Source: an uncultured Opitutia bacterium (GTDB lineage: Bacteria; Verrucomicrobiota; Verrucomicrobiia; Opitutales; Opitutaceae). Taken from it: 9,202 nt of DNA. The notes beneath the pieces were generated by a model. The model saw nothing but the letters and a program-made list of their open reading frames with translations. It had not been told where the DNA came from and did no database searches. The stretch spans positions 1 through 9,202 of the forward strand of contig CALFZM010000125.1 in assembly GCA_937952235.1 (NCBI GenBank), written 5' to 3'. The position numbers were made by a program, and so were the translations under genes. Positions 6,329 through 9,202 of this stretch are shown piece by piece (the first letter of the stretch is position 1; each line of letters opens with the position of its first letter).

Positions 6329-6370
6329 GCGTATTGCCTTTCCGCGGGACGTTCACTTCGTGAGCGGGTC

Positions 6371-9202
6371 ATGGCCCTTGCCGCGATCTCCTCCTCGAAG
6401 CCCGAATGCATCCGACTCCGCGGAGTGCGCCAGAACAACCTCAAGGGCTTCGACCTCGAGGTGCCGCTCGGACGCTACATCGTGGTCACCGGGCTGAGCG
6501 GCGCCGGGAAGTCGTCCCTCGTCTTCGACACCCTCCACGCCGAGGGCCAGCGCCGCTACGTCGAGACGTTCAGCGCGTACACGCGGCAGTTCCTCGACCT
6601 GCTCGACAAGCCGAAGGTCGACGCGATCGAGAACATCCGCCCCTCCATCGCCATCGAGCAGACGAACACGGTCAAGACCTCGCGCTCGACCGTCGGTACG
6701 ATGACCGAGCTGACGGATTTCGCGAAGGTCTGGTTCAGTCACGTCGCCCGCTGCTTCGATCCGGCCACCGGCGAGCCGGTCGAGGACGACACGCCCCAGT
6801 CGATCTGGGCCCGGGCCCGGTCCACGCTCGCGGGCCGGACGGTGGTCGTGGCGTTCCGGATTTCCCGCCCCGCGAACCTTACCTGGCCCGAGATTCTCGC
6901 CAGCCTGAAGGGCCAGTCCTACGTGCGCGTGCTCCTGCCGGTGGCACCGGTCCGCGAGCGCTCGACACCCCCGTGCATGCCACACCGGGTCGACGACCTG
7001 CTCGCCCTCGCGCCCGAGGCGCTGGCCCGGCAGCTCCCGGAATCGGCGCTCTTCGTCGTCCAGGACCGGCTCGCGGTGCGGGAGGACGAGGCCGCGCGGT
7101 TCCTCGAGGCGGTGGAGACCGCGTTCCATTTCGGCCAAGGCGAAGTCCACCTGTTCGGCGAAGCCGCAGCGGGAGGTGACGCGGCGGTTGCCCGGGCGGG
7201 GACCTTCCACGAGCTCGGCCACTACTCCCGGGGGCTGCACGCCCCGAAAAGCGGCCGCACCTTCCGGCCGGCGACGCCGGCCCTTTTCTCCTTCAACTCC
7301 CCGCTCGGAGCCTGCCCGCAGTGCCGCGGTTTCGGACGCGTCATCGAGATCGATTACCGGCTCGCGATGCCCGATCACTCACGGTCCATCGACGAGGGCG
7401 CGATCAAGTGCTGGGAGAGCGAGGTGTACGGCGATTCGAAGAAGGACCTGCTCACCTTCGCGCGAAAGCGGAAGATCCCGACCCATGTGCCGTTCGCGTC
7501 GCTCTCCGCCGAGCAGCAGCGCTTCATCATCGAGGGCGAGCCCGGCTACGGGGAGGAAAACGGCAAGACCTGGCCCCAGTACTGGTACGGCCTGAAAGGC
7601 TTTTTCCGCTGGCTGGAGAAGAACACGTACAAGATGCACGTGCGGGTGTTCCTCTCGCGCTACCGGGCCTACAACCCCTGCCCGGCCTGCCAGGGAACGC
7701 GGCTGCAACCCGAGGCGCTCTGCTGGAAATGGCAGGGACGCACCCTGCCCGAGCTCTACCAGCTTCCGGTCAGCGATCTTCTCGCCCTCATCCGGCCCGC
7801 CTCCAGCACCCCGGAGCCGGATTCTGGCGGCGCGCGCAGCGCGTCACTCGCCCTCGACGCCATGGTCTCGCGGCTCCGGTTTCTCCAGCAGGTCGGGCTG
7901 GGCTATCTCACGCTCGACCGGCCGTCGAAGACCCTCTCGGGCGGCGAAGTACAGCGCGTCAACCTCACGAGCTGCCTCGGCACCTCCCTCGTCGACACGC
8001 TCTTCGTGCTCGACGAGCCCAGCGTGGGCCTGCACCCGCGCGACATCGACCGGCTCATCGGCATCATCCGCACGCTCACCGACGCCGGCAACACCGTCGT
8101 CGTCGTCGAGCACGACGAGGCGATGATCCGCGCCGCCGATCACGTGATCGAAGTCGGTCCCGAACCCGGCGCCCGGGGAGGCTGCATTGTTTTCGAGGGA
8201 CCGGTGCCGGCGCTGCTGGCCTCCCCGGCCAGCATCACCGGCGCGTACCTCTCCGGTCGGGAGACGATCTCCCCGCCCGCCCGGCGGCGGCCCGTCGGCA
8301 CGGCGGGAGTCACGCCCTGGCTCACGTTCGCCGGCGCCACGAAGCACAATCTCCGCGACGTCACCCTCCGCCTGCCGCTGCAACGGTTCGTCTGCCTCAG
8401 CGGCGTCTCCGGCTCCGGCAAGTCGACGCTGCTCGACCACGTCGTCCACCAGGGCCTGCTCACGCAGCGCCACCAGTTGACCGAGGACGTCGCGGCGATC
8501 GGCGCGATCACGAGCGACCTCGCGCTCGGCGAGATCGTGCTCGTGGACCAGGCGCCGCTGTCCCGCACGCCGCGCTCCAACCCCGCGCTCTACACCGAAG
8601 CCTGGGAACTGATCCGCGAGCTTTACGCGGAGACGCCCGCCGCTCAGGCCGCCGGGTTCAACGCGTCGTCGTTCTCGTTCAACAGCGGCGAGGGCCGCTG
8701 CGACCACTGCCTCGGCCTCGGCTACGAGCGCGTCGAGATGCAGTTCCTCTCCGATGTCTTCGTCCCCTGCCCCGTCTGCGACGGCCGCCGGTTCAAGCCG
8801 GAGGTGCTGGCCATCACGTGGAACGACCGCTCCGTCGCCGACCTGCTCGCGACCAGCGTGACCGACGCGCTGCCGCTCTTCGCCGCCCAGCCGGAAGTCC
8901 GACAGCGGCTCGCGAGCCTCGAGGCGGTCGGCCTCGGTTACCTCACGCTCGGCCAGCCGCTCAACACGCTCAGCGGCGGCGAATCGCAGCGCCTCAAGCT
9001 GATCCGCTACCTCTCCGGCTTCGCCGGCGAAGCGCGGACGCCCGAGTCCCACGTGCAAGGCAGTGCCGCCGCCACGGGTGCGCTGCTGCTGCTGGACGAG
9101 CCCACGACCGGATTGCACCGCCACGACGTGAAGCGGCTGCTCGCGGTGCTGCAGCAGCTCGTCGACCGGGGGCACAGCATCGTCGTGATCGAGCACAACC
9201 TC
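6371..9202 (+). CDS. uvrA: UvrA-family excinuclease ATPase (divergent paralogue), 3' end beyond window
   Basis: DNA-damage recognition ATPase of nucleotide excision repair, or a UvrA-like paralogue with a more specialised role. The frame is open for 944 codons from ATG 6371 to the edge, where it stops in VVIEHNL; in E. coli UvrA about 48 residues follow that point. ABC module I has Walker A GLSGAGKSS (41-49), signature LSGGE (522-526) and Walker B LFVLDEPS (544-551). Module II has GVSGSGKST (678-686), LSGGE (867-871) and LLLLDEPTT (905-913). Two zinc modules are intact: C315/C318 with C437/C440, and C777/C780 with C800/C803. The first zinc module of standard UvrA, in the UvrB-binding region, is missing: only C128 remains, and AP-KSG stands where the second CxxC should be (291-295). 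Residues 155-262 still resemble the UvrB-binding region. Extra loops lie at about 476-491 and 885-903. Only a weak GAGCGGG precedes the ATG. Whether a standard uvrA also exists in the genome is unknown. Confidence 0.9.
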   Translation, partial: MALAAISSSKPECIRLRGVRQNNLKGFDLEVPLGRYIVVTGLSGAGKSSLVFDTLHAEGQRRYVETFSAYTRQFLDLLDKPKVDAIENIRPSIAIEQTNTVKTSRSTVGTMTELTDFAKVWFSHVARCFDPATGEPVEDDTPQSIWARARSTLAGRTVVVAFRISRPANLTWPEILASLKGQSYVRVLLPVAPVRERSTPPCMPHRVDDLLALAPEALARQLPESALFVVQDRLAVREDEAARFLEAVETAFHFGQGEVHLFGEAAAGGDAAVARAGTFHELGHYSRGLHAPKSGRTFRPATPALFSFNSPLGACPQCRGFGRVIEIDYRLAMPDHSRSIDEGAIKCWESEVYGDSKKDLLTFARKRKIPTHVPFASLSAEQQRFIIEGEPGYGEENGKTWPQYWYGLKGFFRWLEKNTYKMHVRVFLSRYRAYNPCPACQGTRLQPEALCWKWQGRTLPELYQLPVSDLLALIRPASSTPEPDSGGARSASLALDAMVSRLRFLQQVGLGYLTLDRPSKTLSGGEVQRVNLTSCLGTSLVDTLFVLDEPSVGLHPRDIDRLIGIIRTLTDAGNTVVVVEHDEAMIRAADHVIEVGPEPGARGGCIVFEGPVPALLASPASITGAYLSGRETISPPARRRPVGTAGVTPWLTFAGATKHNLRDVTLRLPLQRFVCLSGVSGSGKSTLLDHVVHQGLLTQRHQLTEDVAAIGAITSDLALGEIVLVDQAPLSRTPRSNPALYTEAWELIRELYAETPAAQAAGFNASSFSFNSGEGRCDHCLGLGYERVEMQFLSDVFVPCPVCDGRRFKPEVLAITWNDRSVADLLATSVTDALPLFAAQPEVRQRLASLEAVGLGYLTLGQPLNTLSGGESQRLKLIRYLSGFAGEARTPESHVQGSAAATGALLLLDEPTTGLHRHDVKRLLAVLQQLVDRGHSIVVIEHNL

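Noticed and set aside
5949..6363. Small plus-strand open frames (101 and 60 codons) between deoR and the uvrA-like gene
   Set aside because: They cross repeat copies 2 and 3, carry repeat-derived peptides and lack ribosome sites.
7844..9196. Long open frame on the minus strand, about 450 codons, inside the uvrA-like gene
   Set aside because: It is antisense to a clearly coding frame with all UvrA motifs. Its translation is low-complexity, rich in R, G, E, A and V, with no recognisable domain, as expected for a GC-rich shadow frame.

Overview
The window is 9.2 kb of GC-rich bacterial chromosome that is densely coded. It holds six protein genes, one of them cut by the right edge, and three copies of a hairpin-bearing intergenic repeat. 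The mix of genes suggests a Verrucomicrobiota-type, possibly Opitutales, chromosome: a CBS/DRTGG-regulated family II pyrophosphatase, an orphan dihydrolipoyl dehydrogenase, a GT4 glycosyltransferase next to a DeoR regulator, and a divergent UvrA paralogue. That placement is inference from protein style and base composition and is not shown by the sequence.

Layout. Positions 5-1741 (+) encode a nucleotide-regulated Mn-dependent inorganic pyrophosphatase (ppaC). It converges on lpdA (dihydrolipoyl dehydrogenase, 3412-2006, minus), and the gap between them holds repeat copy 1. Upstream of lpdA on the same strand is a small four-helix membrane protein of the phage-holin-4_2 / DUF360-like family (3970-3560). 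Only 41 bases from its start, and divergent from it, begins a GT4 glycosyltransferase (4012-5145, +), followed after 49 bases by a DeoR-family regulator (5195-5962, +). The 408-base gap 5963-6370 holds repeat copies 2 and 3 in inverted orientation, then three short perfect hairpins. From 6371 to the right edge runs a UvrA-family ATPase with two ABC modules, with roughly its last 50 residues missing.

The most unusual part is the repeat family. Each unit is about 129 bp: a 50-bp arm plus a 78-bp end made of two 9-bp-stem, 4-nt-loop hairpins, which are inverted imperfect copies of each other. Between copies 1 and 2 all differences in the 78-bp end lie in the spacer and none in the stems. Copies 2 and 3 together form a 268-bp element bounded by perfect 31-bp terminal inverted repeats, which looks like a MITE or REP doublet. 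The second point of interest is that the UvrA homologue has lost the cysteines of the first UvrA zinc module but keeps the other two zinc modules and both ATPase sites.

Metabolically the genes are housekeeping or surface-related: pyrophosphate removal, 2-oxoacid dehydrogenase/E3 chemistry, glycan assembly with a sugar-phosphate-type regulator beside it, and DNA damage recognition. No tRNA, rRNA, CRISPR array, transposase gene or phage gene cluster is visible.
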